Below are positions 36,131-47,742 of a stretch of DNA of 64,000 bases, one piece after another. This stretch comes from Anthoceros angustus. Taxonomy: Eukaryota; Streptophyta; Anthocerotopsida; Anthocerotales; Anthocerotaceae. A program made the position numbers and the translations under genes. Under the pieces are notes generated by a model that was not told where the DNA came from, searched no databases, and saw only the letters and a program-made list of their open reading frames with translations. Each line of letters starts with the position of its first letter. The stretch's first letter is position 1. The stretch lies in contig MU008170.1 in assembly GCA_010909165.1 (NCBI GenBank), positions 310,001 to 374,000 of the forward strand. Direction: 5' to 3'.

Positions 36131-37130
36131 GGGCGACCTTGGCGAAGTCATTCCCTCTGTTTCTTGCCCATATCTTGTAGTCCGGAATTCTTTGTAGCCT
36201 AAATGGGGCAAAAGTTTCGAGAGTCCCGAGTATGGATCCGCCACAAGGGGTCCATTGCAAAGAGTGAAATTAGTTGGGAGAGCATCTGCTCCTAGAGGAG
36301 ATTCCTTGCGCAATAGCCAGGAATCATGGATTTTGGTGAAGCTTCCTTGGCCAGCCCGGTTTGCGCTAGCTGGGAGTCTGTAAATCACACCTTGGTGCCA
36401 CAGAGGGAGACACACAATGAGCAAAACACGCTAATCTACACAGTTTGATTCAAGGATTGTGCAAAGGTCACAAGGTGCTTTGGTCCCTAACAGTTGCGCG
36501 CTCCAGGCACGATTTCGAATACTGAAACCCTCATATCCTCGCCTCACGGTCCTCATCCTCGCGCTCGCCATCATCTCCACGATCCGCCCAGCTCGATTTC
36601 TAGCTGCTATTTGCGCCATGATGTAGCAGCAGCTCATGCGCTTGGTGCCTCTTCTCCCACGTTGAACACGCACAACGCTTCGGGCCTTTACTTGGCCCGT
36701 TTCACACCTATAGCTAGCAGCTATTTCTAACCTAGCCGTCTATTTATAGGGCCATATTCCTTGGTCCTTGAAAAATAATAAAGGAAACTAACCCTTGAGT
36801 TATGGACCAATCAGAAAAAAAAAAGAATATTTCTCTATGTCCTTGGTTAGCGAACATATCTAAACTAATTTACGTGGATATATCAGTAGCCGGCAGCGCG
36901 TAGATACAGTCGACGGATGTGCATATAGAGACGATGCATCAACAACGGGACACGAGTGATAGTCAGGACCCAAAATCGGAATGCAATAAGAGATTAATAG
37001 ACGAGACCCTGAGAAGCAGGGCAGCTTGCATATCCTTACAATTTTGCGTATCCTTACAAACATGGTCAGAGAGTCTGTCCCACTAATTGAATTACTGCAT
37101 CCTAGCTAGAGCATGTCACAGGGGACTTGA
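36131..37130. other. Region without confident genes
   Basis: Minus-strand frames at 36065-36424 and 36431-36673 (80 aa, Arg/Met-rich) are open but match nothing I know. An AT-rich stretch at 36740-36860 contains TCCTTGGTCCTTG and A-runs. No RNA gene is seen. Confidence 0.4.
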
Positions 37131-37132
37131 AC

Positions 37133-38502
37133 TCAAAGCCTCAAATTCGGCATGGGTTGGAAAACGTTCCCAAAGTGAGCGGTACTCCGGAAAACCTTTA
37201 GCCAAGACCGTCCAAACATGTCGTAAGCAACCGCACAATCCACTTTTTTGTCGGTCTCAATAGGTGGCAACCCAAACTCAAAAAAGAAAACCACAAGATC
37301 CCCAGAAACGTACACACTCATCAACATCAAAATCTCTGTGTTTGGATCTGGCGGTGGCAGAATGTCAGGTGGGCAACCGCCGGCAATCTCCACCCACGCC
37401 TTCCCGGAATCGTCCAACATCCAGATACCAGAGCTGCAGCTGCAGCACAAGAGCCTTCCACGGTGCCCTGCCAGACAATACTCGCTCCTCGTATCCAATC
37501 CCAAGGTCTGATCCTTCACGGCAACGGGCAAGGCCAGATTCCACAGATACCGTGGACCCTTCTCTGTGCTAAGCCGGACCAGACGTGGGGGATTGCCCCA
37601 CACCATCTTGTACAAGTCTCCATTGCAAGCCACAGTCGGCCCACCAATTATCTCGTTAAGTGGGCAACCTGAGTAGCCCTTCCACTCACCACTGATGCTG
37701 CTGTACACGGCGAAGTCCACGAACACACCACCAAGGCTGTGACTGCAGGCGGGACCTGCGTCTAACCCATCGACATAAAGCTTGAAGCGGCACGTTGCCG
37801 ATCACTCTGCTCCCGTCATCAAGACCTCTCCAGCACACCACAGATTCTCAAGCACGGGCAAAACTCTGAAGCTCTGGTTCCATGGATTGAACACGCAGAA
37901 AAGCATCCCCTCGGCCACGGAACGGCTTATCCACAACAAACCATTCTGTGAACACGTGTGAAGTTGCGTCGACCGATGAGTAGAATGGAACACCTGTGGC
38001 AAGAAAGACAGATCCACTTTCAATGCCTGATACAGGCGCAAAATTCCAGGATTCCTCTCTAGATTTGAGGGTGGCACAAGATAGCCACACATGGCATGTG
38101 GAGTCGCGAAGTGATCGGAGAAAAGCTACGGGCAAGCATGGTCGGCGGGCAAGCCCGCCTTACACAACTCGGCTGGCTGCCACGCCCGATAAGCGGCAAT
38201 TCTTCCATGGCATCCAACGGCAATGTGTTAGACACTACACTAATAGTACTGGTGTGCACCACAGAGCCTGCTATTGCTGCGCTGGTAGAGCCGTTATCAC
38301 CGATCTCCTCCCCACACAGGTAAAGCATCAAATGGGGATCATGCTCGTTGTACTTCCTTCGCTTTTGTGTGCCCTCACTCCGTCCACCTAGCCACGACGC
38401 AGAGGACACAGGTACCTCCACGTTCTCCGCATCCTTCGGGAAAGTATCACTGCCATCCTCAACCTCCCCATTCTTAAAGTCGTGAGGAAAGACGGCCAAC
38501 AT
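37133..38502 (-). pseudogene. F-box/kelch-like gene, decayed
   Basis: The 3' part is a clean frame of about 200 aa starting at the in-frame codons for KLYVDGLDAGPACSHSLGG. It contains FAVYSSISGEWKGYSGCPL, HRGRLLCCSCSSGIWMLDD, MSVYVSGDLVVFFFEF and VAYDMFGRSWLKVF, ending FGNVFQPMPNLRL. It is preceded in the same frame by a single TGA directly after LENLWCAGEVLMTGAE. Further 5' the homology jumps between frames (NGLLWISRSVAEGMLFCVFN in one, GIESGSVFLATGVPFYSS in another). The 5'-most frame (38502-38059) is acidic and holds an F-box-like LPLDAMEELPLIGRG. This is a plant F-box-associated kelch-type protein with one nonsense codon and at least two frameshifts. Relics of the same 3' end lie at 60.1 kb (+) and 61.1-61.6 kb (-). 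Confidence 0.75.
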
Positions 38503-38824
38503 CTTCGAAATCCTGGAAATCCTCAGCCCAAGACCACGGTAGCCTTGTGGAGTCTAAAGATTGATCTTGATCATATATATTATATAGCCTGGGGCCTCAC
38601 ATATATAGGGCTCAACTTGTCTAATGCTGGATGCTCTTGAACACTTTTTTACCCTAATCTGACATGTATATATTGATACCTTCTATTATGCAACCACTAT
38701 GAAAGGTGCAAACCATACAAGGGTCTTAGGTCCTGCCCCCTTGTTCCATTGTCCCTTTGAATTGACATGACTTCACATGTGCTCACATAATGGTTTGTTG
38801 AACATTAGCTCAAGGAACTTTTTT

Positions 38825-39150
38825 TTGTGTGTTGAATAAAAACATCTCTTGTTTCTATCTCACTATAAAAGATGTCATGTAAAAGCTCTAGCCAATAGTC
38901 TATGCGAGCTCCTATACTCGAGATTGGTTGGAATTATTAAGTAAATAAAATATAGTGATAAATGAGTCTCGATGCCGTTAGTTATTGGTTGATAATTAAC
39001 TAGAAGTGTCAAGTCTCATTTATCACAGCAATTACTCACTTAATAATATCAACCAACCTAGAGTATAGGAGCTCGTATAGATCTCTATTGTCTTGATACC
39101 ATTTTTTATGGAGAGATAGAAGTAAGAAGAGGAGTTTTGACACAAAAACA
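38825..39150. mobile_element. Foldback / MITE-like inverted repeat
   Basis: Two arms of roughly 130-150 bp face each other around a spacer of about 40 bp. The left arm core (38905-38975), with gagctcctatactc, ggttgg, attattaagt and gataaatgagtctc, is the reverse complement, with mismatches, of the right arm (39010-39085). Similarity continues more weakly outwards (tctatctcactataaaa against the complement of tttttatggagagata). No protein is encoded. The structure suits a small foldback transposable element; I could not identify target duplications. Confidence 0.7.
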
Positions 39151-39339
39151 TCCCTAAATGCAGCACATAATGCAAGCCATATATAATACATGTGAAGTTC
39201 TATTGTCTCCAATGGTGGTTTACTTTCACGCATGCCTATAAGAACAGTGATTGAACATTGCATAATGTTGCCCTATTTCCTAATATTCTATGTGGAATTT
39301 GTGCATGAAGCATGAAGTCATAGAACACCCCATTAGTTC

Positions 39340-39512
39340 TCAACCTCACAACGCAGCACTAGGCTCCAATTAGTTATCAACCTCATGACGCAGCACTAGG
39401 CTCCAATTAGTTATCAACCTCATGACGCAGCACTAGGCTCCAATTAGTTATCAACCTCATGACGCAGCACTAGGCTCCAAGTAATTCTCAACCTCACGAC
39501 GCAGCACTAGTG
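39340..39512. repeat. 37-bp tandem repeat, about 5 copies
   Basis: The unit contains tatcaacctcatgacgcag followed by cactaggctccaattagt. The inner copies are nearly identical; the outer two are diverged (ctcaacctcacaacg and ctcaacctcacgacg). Confidence 0.92.
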
Positions 39513-39930
39513 TGGTGGAAGGATCCCGGGACCCCCTAAACCCCTGCCCTCTAGCGGCCACACTTATCCCACTATCGGTTCGTACAGTAGGTTTCGTTCC
39601 CACGAAGGAGTGGGGGAGCCCTTCCACTGACGGATGGAGGTGCCTCCACCGACCTCTCCGACCCCTCTGACCTCCCGTCACAGGCGCCCGAGGCTAAGCG
39701 CCTCCTTCGCGCCCCTACCCGGTGACCCACTAGGTAAGTCACACTACCCCTCGCGCGATGACTCTTGCGGTAGCGGACCTAGCGAGAGCGAGCTGCCCAA
39801 ACTATAGCGCGTGCAGGGACCCCCAAGCCACAAGCGTAACTAAATCCTATACCTCCTAAGACCGTTCTCTTAGCAAATTTGAGGACTCCTCCTCAGGCTC
39901 TTGCCACAACCCTTGAAATTCGACCTCCTT
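39513..39930. other. Unassigned sequence
   Basis: About 420 bp rich in CCCC and CTCCGACC words. No gene or repeat unit recognised. Confidence 0.35.
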
Positions 39931-39937
39931 CTCTTCT

Positions 39938-40310
39938 CTAGCTTTCTCTTTTCTCTTTTCTCTTTTCTCTTTTCTCTTTTCTCTTTTCTCTTTTCTCTTT
40001 TCTCTTTTCTCTTTTCTCTTTTCTCTTTTCTCTTTCTCTTTTCTCTTTTCTCTTTTCTCTTTTCTCTTTTCTCTTTTCTCTTTTCTCTTTTCTCTTTCTC
40101 TTTCTCTTTCTCTTTTCTCTTTTCTCTTTTCTCTTTCTCTTTCTCTTTCTCTTTTCTCTTTTCTCTTTTCTCTTTTCTCTTTCTCTTTCTCTTTTCTCTT
40201 TTCTCTTTTCTCTTTTCTCTTTTCTCTTTTCTCTTTCTCTTTTCTCTTTCTCTTTTCTCTTTTCTCTTTTCTCTTTTCTCTTTCTCTTTTCTCTTTCTCT
40301 CTTCTCTCTC
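39938..40310. repeat. (CTCTTTT)n pyrimidine microsatellite
   Basis: About 370 bp of almost pure pyrimidine on the plus strand, made of CTCTTTT heptamers with scattered CTCTTT hexamers. The long Phe/Leu/Ser open frame across it is a by-product. Such mirror-like polypyrimidine tracts can form triplex DNA. Confidence 0.97.
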
Positions 40311-40831
40311 TTCGAATCTACCTCTTCCCTCTTCCGACTACCTATCGATACAGGTGCCCCTCCGGCTCCCCACGGTACCTCAAATCAGGCGGTGCCCCTA
40401 TGGTCCTAGGCCGGACATCTAAGTGGGCGGACCTCTACGCCTGGAATTTACTAGGGACCTCCCTTCACCAGCTTCTCGTACCGTCTCTGCAGCTACAACG
40501 CCACTCCCTAGCTGTTACCTCAACAAAAGAAGGCATGGGCACAGCCCTCACCTTGGTCACCGCACCTCAAGAGCCTACCAGACACCATACATCCACACAG
40601 GTTAGCGCGCACTCGCGCAGCTGATCAAGCGCGGTCGAGAGCAAGACGGGCATTTTATTATGGGAGTTCCTCCCTTCTTATGAAACTCCCCAAACCCTAA
40701 GCGTTAATTAAGTCGGTGGTGGGGCAACTACGGTTTTCAAGTAGGTGGCCTTTTAAAGGTTCTTAACCTACCTTCCTAATGCTCCCACTAACCCCCCAAG
40801 GGTCTTGATGACCCCTTAACTCCCCTACCAG

Positions 40832-42620
40832 TTACCTTCCTACCCTACTTCTTCTTGGGCGTTGGCATGGCCGGGCGCCCTGCCACCGTCTTCCTTCTCT
40901 TCGCCGGAGGACTATTCCCCGACCAAATCTCCCCTCCTGTCGGAAGGAAAGCCGCCATGCCTTTGTCTCGGCGCTCGCTGCGTGAAGTTGGGCATCGCCC
41001 CTCTGCGCTCTTGTAGAGGCACCGGCCTCTCGGTGGTAGCCTGTACTACTGTCGTCGCAATCACCTCGAAGTGGTTGGGTGTTGGTGCAACGCCCATCGC
41101 CGCCCGGACACCTCCACCCGGCCTTATCGGTGGCTGGAAACTCTCCAGTTGGCTCCTCCCAAACTGCTGACCCTTTCGCATCCATTTTACTCTCAGTCCA
41201 CAGATCTCAGGAGAGGGCCGCAATTCCTCCAAAATCTCCCGGTCATCATCATGGGGGCCCAGCAGCTTCCTTGTCAACAAGGAGCGCATCTCCTTGGCGA
41301 GATTGTTGATCCTGGCGTGTAGGTGGACCTGCATCTCTTGGCCCTTTAAACAAATCTCATCAAAATCCTCAGGCCACTCTCCTGAGACCAACTTGCTGCG
41401 CCGAGCATCTCTCTCGAGGGTCACCTCACTCAAACAAAGCTGTGGGCGCATTACCATCTCCTTCCATGCTTCCGGGATCCTGTTGCCCATAGTTGGCACA
41501 GGCGGCACTTCTGACGACCCGGCATCGATGCATGATTTTCCTCCAGTGGGCCACCTCTTCCTTCCATCGTTGCTCAGCCTCCGTTGCTTGCTTTGTGAGC
41601 TCCTCACGTTCCTTGCCCCAAGTGGCCTATCTTCCCTCCAGCTCCTTGAGCTTGTTCTCCAATTTCCCATGCTTGGCTTGGGCTCAGCCTCCTCTAGGAT
41701 AGTCTTCAATGTGTCCCCATTCTCCTTCTTCTCAGTCTGAAAGGCTGAGAGTTGCTGGTGCCACTCCTTCCCAGTCTCCTCAATTTTTTGATTGAGGGTG
41801 GTGTCATGCCGTGTGATACTAATCTCTGCAACTGGGTTTAGTGTTTGATTAGCAGTAATTAATCTAATTACTTATTTTAAGTAAGTAATTAGTGTTGATT
41901 AATCTAAGATGCTTATGTTAATTAAGCATTGATTAGTGTTAGTTAATCTAAGGTGCTTATATTAATTAAATGATGATTAGTGTTAATTAAACATGTTAGC
42001 AATAGCTAAGTGGATAAGCTCAAGTAATATGCTTGGCATATTCCTTGCATATTATAGTGTATTCTTAGGATATTTCCGGGCATATCTTGATGCCAATAGG
42101 ATATCTTAGGAATATACTTGCGAGGCTAGTATATATAGACCCTTCCATTGAGGACAAGCTCGGATCATAGCTTGTCCTCTAGATATGCAATGCAAGGCGT
42201 TGTGAGGAGGCCAAAGGCTGACTCAGGGAGGCGATGTGTGAGAATTTGCATGTTGTTCTTGTGGGGAGAGTGTGTTTGTGCCACGCAGCTTCCTCCCTCA
42301 CATTGTTGTGGTTTGCACCTATATATACCGTTTTAGATTTGTTTGCTTGGTTGTTGGTCGAGGAAGTGCTTATATGAATTCAAGTGTTTACCTCGTGCGA
42401 TAGTGGTCACTTCTCTTGCGCATTCCCTATTTTCTTGCCTCAGCCTCTGCTCTTCAATCTTGCTGAGCCCCAACCTTCTCTCCAAGTCGATTAAAACCTT
42501 TATGCGCCAACTCCTTGGTTGCTTCTTCTTCTCCCCACTGCGATCGCCTCATGTCACAGCTGACTCTCACCTCCAACTCCTCTATCTCTTGCAAAGCATG
42601 CTTGACCAGTGTTGAATCGA
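40832..42620 (-). pseudogene. Coiled-coil protein ORF split by an insertion
   Basis: Minus strand, starting right of 42600. The first part has Glu/Arg/Leu-rich helical sequence (LQEIEELEVRVS; EEEATKELAHK; after a frameshift VLIDLERRLGLSKIEEQRL, RQENRECAREV). Near 42403 it meets an AT-rich insertion. On the far side (41800 leftwards) the coiled coil resumes in phase with TTLNQKIEETGKEWHQQL, SAFQTEKKENGD and LKTILEEAEPK. After a further frameshift it gives a frame ending 40912 with EAWKEMVMRPQLCLSEVTLE and INNLAKEMRSLLTRK. I do not recognise the family; it may be a gag-like or repeat-associated coiled-coil protein. Confidence 0.55.
41803..42402. mobile_element. 0.6-kb AT-rich insertion, possible solo LTR
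   Basis: About 600 bp of AT-rich DNA between the two halves of a coiled-coil frame. It is flanked by the direct repeat GTGGT (41798-41802 and 42403-42407), and a second candidate pair CGTGTGATA/CGTGCGATA lies at 41810 and 42394. Removing it by either pair keeps the coiled coil in phase. It contains repeated TTAATTAA-type words (41840-41990), a TATATATA stretch at 42130 and an inverted repeat AGGACAAGCT/AGCTTGTCCT at 42152-42179. It has no coding capacity. A solo LTR is the simplest reading, but the ends are not TG...CA. Confidence 0.55.
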
Positions 42621-42671
42621 GGGTCCAAGCATGGTTAGGTAGACCACATTATGTGGGGATGGACGCAACGC

Positions 42672-42701
42672 GTAAATATGTCCACATGTGGACATATTTA
42701 C
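42672..42701. repeat. Perfect 30-bp palindrome
   Basis: The sequence is its own reverse complement with no spacer: half-site GTAAATATGTCCACA followed by its complement. It ends exactly at 42671/42702, where pairing stops. Confidence 0.95.
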
Positions 42702-43650
42702 CTTGCAAAAACTCTTCTCGCTAGAATAATGATCGAAGTGATTCAAGTCTTCTTTCCAAAACTAAGAGCATGGCAACAAGTCCACAGTAAAATGCCTAGA
42801 GTTTAAGGATATGATTTGTGCATTTGGTATTTAATTATTTGATCATGGATGGACAAGTGAACTTTGGATACAAAAAGTGAGCACAAGACACACAACCCAA
42901 GCTCATTTGAATTTCAAGCATAACGTCAAGTGAACACGGAACACTAAAAGTGAGTCTTTGTCACACTGAAGTTGGAACTTGTTCAAATTTCAAAGTTTGG
43001 AATAAGCGGGAATTTCAAAGTTGTACCATGGCAATTTCAAGAGCGTTAAATCAAGTGAACATGGAACAACGAAAGTGAAGCATGGTCACAAACAAGTGTA
43101 AACTTGTTTGTATTTCAAAGTTTTGTCTAAGCGGATTTTCAAAAGATGGTAAGTACCCATGTTGGTGCGCACATCTTGATGAGAGCATAACACGCCATCT
43201 TCACGCTGCGAGACCTTTCACCCGGCTTTGCGCTTAGGCGCTCGGTGCCCGTGTGTGAACCATGTGCCCGATCGTGAGCTGCGAGAGGAGGAGAGGCGGG
43301 AAGGGAGCCCGTCCGGGCGCAAGGAATTGAATGGCTCAGCGCCTCCCTCTCCGGGTGCACTTAGGAGAGCAAAACACGCTGAAGGCCGGTGGAGGAAAAG
43401 CAAATTCGAGTTGCATCTTTGCGTGTGGAAGATGGAGCATCTTTGTGCGTAGCGGATGTTAGGCAAGAGGCAGGAGCAGTCCTTCGCATGGAGGAGGATT
43501 GTCACGATGATAATCATACGGTAGATGGTGGGTGTGAGGGAGCTTCTCCAGGATGAACCCTTCCAGAGTGAGGAGGGAACTAGTCTACGAGGGCAAACAA
43601 CACCATGTCCTTTGTCATCCACAGAGCGGTCAAGGCGTGCAGCAAAGGCG
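42702..43650. other. Region without confident genes
   Basis: From 42750 to 43140 the sequence is AT-rich with a loosely repeated block: words such as caagtgaacatggaacaac, gaaagtgaagcatggtcac and aacttgttcaaatttcaaag recur about 120 bp apart. A short GC-rich part follows (43220-43440). No gene recognised. Confidence 0.4.
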
Positions 43651-43655
43651 GGATC

Positions 43656-45090
43656 TCACCAGTCGTGATGGGGCTGTGATGCACAATGTGGGCGTGTTGC
43701 TCGAGAACTTGGCCACGTTTTCGGATGTAGAACTGCCCACTTCAATTCGATAGCAAGGCTAAGGTGTTAGATGCTTTTCCGCTTCGTGGCCTCAAGGAAT
43801 TCTTCCTGCCGTAGGGGTGAAGGCTCGGCCACATCCTCGCTTTCCGGACATCAGGCGGCCATGAAAAGCTGCGTGTACAAGCGTCGATCACTTGAAGGCA
43901 AGACAAACCTTTATGAATATTGTGCTAACTAACGGCGTGAGGCAAGCGGTGGAGCGCCTTGGCGAGTCCTTGGGGTCGGCGAGTTGTGCACGCCATCTTC
44001 AAACCAGCGATTTGCAAAGTGCACGGAGGAGGCGGTGTGGGTGGGGACGGAAGGCTCGTTCGATTGTTTGCCCAAGGGGTTAAGGAAATTTTGCAATTTT
44101 GGGAGTCGGCGTCAAGGCCTTCCTCCAACTCCAAGGATGCGGCGTGGTGGCTCCTCTTGTCTTCCACGCACATCATCCATTTCCTAGATACCTCTCGGTG
44201 ATTCGATTCACGCAATTTCTCTTTGCTTCCAGGCGGTGCACACCTGCCAGGTGTGGCGCGTCTCCTTGCCAGTGCTAGTCTATGCTTGCAATGAACACCG
44301 CCACTAACCCTTTAACTTGTTTGACGTCGGGATCATCACTATATGTGACTGTAGCGTGCCTGCTATCTCACCAGTCGTGATGGGGCGGATGCACAATGTG
44401 GGCGTATTGCTCGAGAACTTGGCCACGTTTTCAGATGTAGAACTGCCCACTTCAATTCTGATAGCAAGGCTAAGGTGTTGGATGCATTTTCCAGGCTTCG
44501 TGGCCTCAAGGAATTCTTCCCTGCCGTTGCCGTAGGGGTGAAGGCTCAGAAAGCCACATCCCTCGCTTTCCGGACATCAGGGCGGCCATGAAAAAGCTGC
44601 GGAGTGTACAAGCGTCTGATCACTTGAAGGCAAGACAAACCTTTATGAATATTGTGCTAACTGACGACGTGAGGCAAGCAATGGGCGGTACCTTGGGCGA
44701 GTCCTTGGGGTCGGCGAGTTGTACGCCATCTTCAAACCAGCGATTTGCAAAGTGCACGAGGAGGCGCGGTGTGGGTGGGGACGGAAGGCTCGTTCGATTG
44801 TTTGCCCAAGGGGTTAAGGAAATTTTGCAATTTTGGGAGTCGGCGTCAAGGCCTTCCTCCAACTCCAAGGATGCGAGGCGGCGTGGTGGCTCCTCTTGTC
44901 TTCCGCACGCACATCATCCATTTCCTAGATACCTCTCGGTGATTCGATTCACGCAATTTCTCTTTCTTTGCTTCCAGGCGGTGCGCCACCGGTGGTGGCG
45001 CGTCTCCTTGCCAGTCTGCTAGTCTATGCTTGCAATTGAACACGCCACTAACCCTTTAACTTGTTTAAGCCGTCGGGATCATCACTATAT
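43656..45090 (+). repeat. 0.7-kb tandem duplication (2 copies)
   Basis: Copy 1 is 43656-44346 and copy 2 is 44367-45090, offset about 711 bp. Both begin CTCACCAGTCGTGATGGGG and end near CGGGATCATCACTATATGT. They carry related fragments of an unknown protein (HNVGVLLENLATFSDVELPT; KARQTFMNIVLT; QRFAKCT; LRKFCNFGSRRQGLPPTPRM). Copies differ mainly by one- to six-base indels that break the frame differently in each, so neither encodes an intact product. Confidence 0.88.
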
Positions 45091-45214
45091 GTAGCGGCTT
45101 CGTGCCACTACGTCACTCTCCATGTTGAGTTTCCTCTGTGGTACTGCTCCGACACCTTCCTTTGTCTCTTTGCTTGCGCCATGCTTGCCACAGCTCTTGT
45201 TTAGTTACTCTTGC

Positions 45215-45440
45215 TCTGGTCATTTGCCGGGCTCCACATCATTTTACTCGGCTCCATGGTCATTTGCTCTGGCTCATTTGCTCTGGCTCCAGGTCATTTG
45301 CACTGGCTATTGCTCATTTGCTCTGGCTCCTTGTCATTTGCTCTGGCTCCTGGTCAGGTTCCCTGCTCCTCATTTGCCCTGGCTCCTGATCATTTGGCCT
45401 GGCTCCCGCTCCTTTGCCATGGCTACTGATCATTTGCTCT
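45215..45440. repeat. About 20-bp minisatellite, GGCTCCTGGTCATTTGCTCT type
   Basis: Ten or so imperfect copies of a unit with GGCTCC, GGTCATTTG and CTCT. Units lose or gain a few bases each. Confidence 0.85.
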
Positions 45441-45597
45441 GCGTGCAATGTTCATTTTGTAGCTCAGGTTCACTCGAGGATATACAAGGCTCACCTGCTT
45501 TGTGAGTGGGGCACTTCATGTGGCTCTGTGTCCTTTGTGCACGCTCCACTCTATCTACTTTGTTTGGTCACATCTTGGTGTCCCGGCTTTTAGAGGA

Positions 45598-47450
45598 GAT
45601 GTTACGAGCATACATTGTCGTGAGTGATGTGCACGGAGTTTTTGCGCTTTCAAAGGAGAATCCGGATATCAAGATTGTGGAGCATTGACTGAAGCCCTTC
45701 TTCATCAAATCCGCAAGAGAAATGTACATTGTTGCGGTACCATGTCGAGATGGCATTTTGAAAGACGCTCGAATGCGCTTTCTGCGATTACATCAAAGGT
45801 GCACCTCGTGTGCACGTGTACCTGTGGTGTGTGGAGAGGAACCCGAGGAGGGGGACAAGTGCCACGCGCATCGGAGATGTTTTCATCCGTCCGAGAGATG
45901 GTGCACTCTGTTTTATGCCCTAGAGCACCAGATGAGGACTGGCATAGGCGAAAATGTTTGCTTGGTAAATGCAGCGCCTGTGGAGTTTCCAAGCTGGCCC
46001 TCTGTCCTAAGGAGGTTTCACAAGCATTTTTGCCGGAGATGAAGGCTGAGTGGCGGTGCTTGAATATCGGGTGGGAGTGAATGAGGACGGAACCTCCAAG
46101 TCGAGAATAAAGCTAGTTTATGAAACCCATCCGTCGGCGATGATTGAATTTCTTAAGGATAAATTGGTGCTTTTCATTTCACATGACTACGTCCAAAGAT
46201 GGCAAGCCACAGGTTTGGAAGTGCATTGATTGGTTTCGAGGATGTGATAGTTTATTATGGACTTTTCGCGAACTATGCTTTTCAAGTTCGAATGAGATAC
46301 AATCAATGCGGCATAGTGATCAAGTTACTATTCTAGTTCATGTTACATATATGCGGATGGGGCGTGGTGGAGGAGGACCCTGCGAATGTTCAAGTTTTAC
46401 CACTTTTACATTAGTGATGACATGCGACATGACACTCTCTTTGTCCATGCCCTTATGCTACATTGGGATGACTCTTGTCAAATGGATACAAGAGTCCACG
46501 AGCATTGGATGTGGTCGGATGGTGCGGCTTGATTTAAGGCTTGCAGACCAAGCTATTTTGTGGCGGTACCCAAGTCTAGCGGAGGATGCGAGAATCTTTG
46601 TGGAGCTATTTTGGGTCGAGCCACGGAAGGGGAGCACGCAGGCGGTGCCATATTAAAGAGGGCACTACGTGCCAAAGAGCTGTCACCTTCATCGAGGCTG
46701 CAGTGCAGCGGGCGTTGTCGACTTCCTGCGGTCCAGTATATCCAATGGGGCTGCATCCTCCTATGCAAGTGGAGAAAGGCGGTGCAAAGGTTTTTGGTTG
46801 GTGGGAAAGAATGAAGTCAACCAGCGCGGTGGGGTGTGCACCAATCCGGGTTCTAAAGGCATGCAGCATATATGGTGACTCGGTGGATGCAACCAACCCT
46901 CGGCTCAAGATGCGGCATCTTGCGTGTTTTCTTGTGTGCATGGGCGGTGACCATGGAGCATGTGAGGCAGTGCCCTATCACATATGGCATTGATTACTCG
47001 AGGCGGACGGTAGGGAGGATGTTGGTGTTGGACCGGAAACCTTGCACCATTAATAAGTACATGCGGTTGGTCGGATGGGGCCACGATCCTGCTGCTAATG
47101 GTGTTGCTAGTGAAGATGTCTAAAATTTGACCTCTTGGAGCTTGGAGACAACTTTGTCGTGCGTGCAGATCCCAGGGACGAAGGTTCAACTTTTTATTTG
47201 GCAAAGTGCATTGTTGCAGGGAATAAGGTGGTTGTGGGCCAGTACTACTCCGGGGTTGAGCCGGATGGTTGTGTGTACACTTTGGATCATGAGGCTACGG
47301 AGGTCACCCTTCTTTCATCCTACGTGGAGATCTGCAAGTTCCCACTTTTGGAGCGTGGAAGGAGGCCGATTAGTGTATGTGCTTGACTCGGACACGGTCG
47401 AGTCCTTTAAGGAGCTTGTGGGAGAGCAGAACCCATTTGTGTTTTCGTGA
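45598..47450 (+). mobile_element. DDE-like transposase relic
   Basis: Plus-strand fragments in changing frames spell one protein. First comes a Cys/His-rich part with MVHSVLCPRAPDEDWHRRKC, LLGKCSACGVSKLALCPKE. Then KSRIKLVYETHPSAMIEFLK and SDDMRHDTLFVHALMLHWDD, and HWMWSDGAA followed by FKACRP and YFVARYPSL. Next is LWSYFGSSHGRG with GGAILKRALR, and finally a C-terminal module with LELGDNFVVRADPRDE, GSTFYLAKC and LDSDTVESFKELVGEQNPF. The order WSDG-x-A...QFK...FFGxGHGKGxxDGxGA followed by a small beta-rich module is a pattern I recognise from a transposase-like family found across many eukaryotes. The exact superfamily is not assigned. Numerous frameshifts and stops make it inactive. Confidence 0.65.
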
Positions 47451-47742
47451 GTCGACTCTAAGGCCTCAATTGTACATATGCCAAACCTGAAATTGAAATG
47501 ACCTTGACGAACTTGTAAATACCATGGTCTGGTTGCACAAGATGTGGCCATATACACACGTTGTGATGTCCCGCTCCACTCCGCTTGACATCTGGAGCAC
47601 TTTGCTTACTTGCGACCTTGCGGGTGACAATGTCCAACTTAAGCGCCTTTTTAAAACCCCATCTCGTGGAAGCCTTGAAAGAGCGCAAGATTGATGCAAG
47701 TGAGCCATGGCCACGACGTTAGGTGCGGGTGCGGGTGCGGGT

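Noticed and set aside
39901-40422. 173-codon Phe/Leu/Ser frame
   Set aside because: It is a translation of the (CTCTTTT)n microsatellite.
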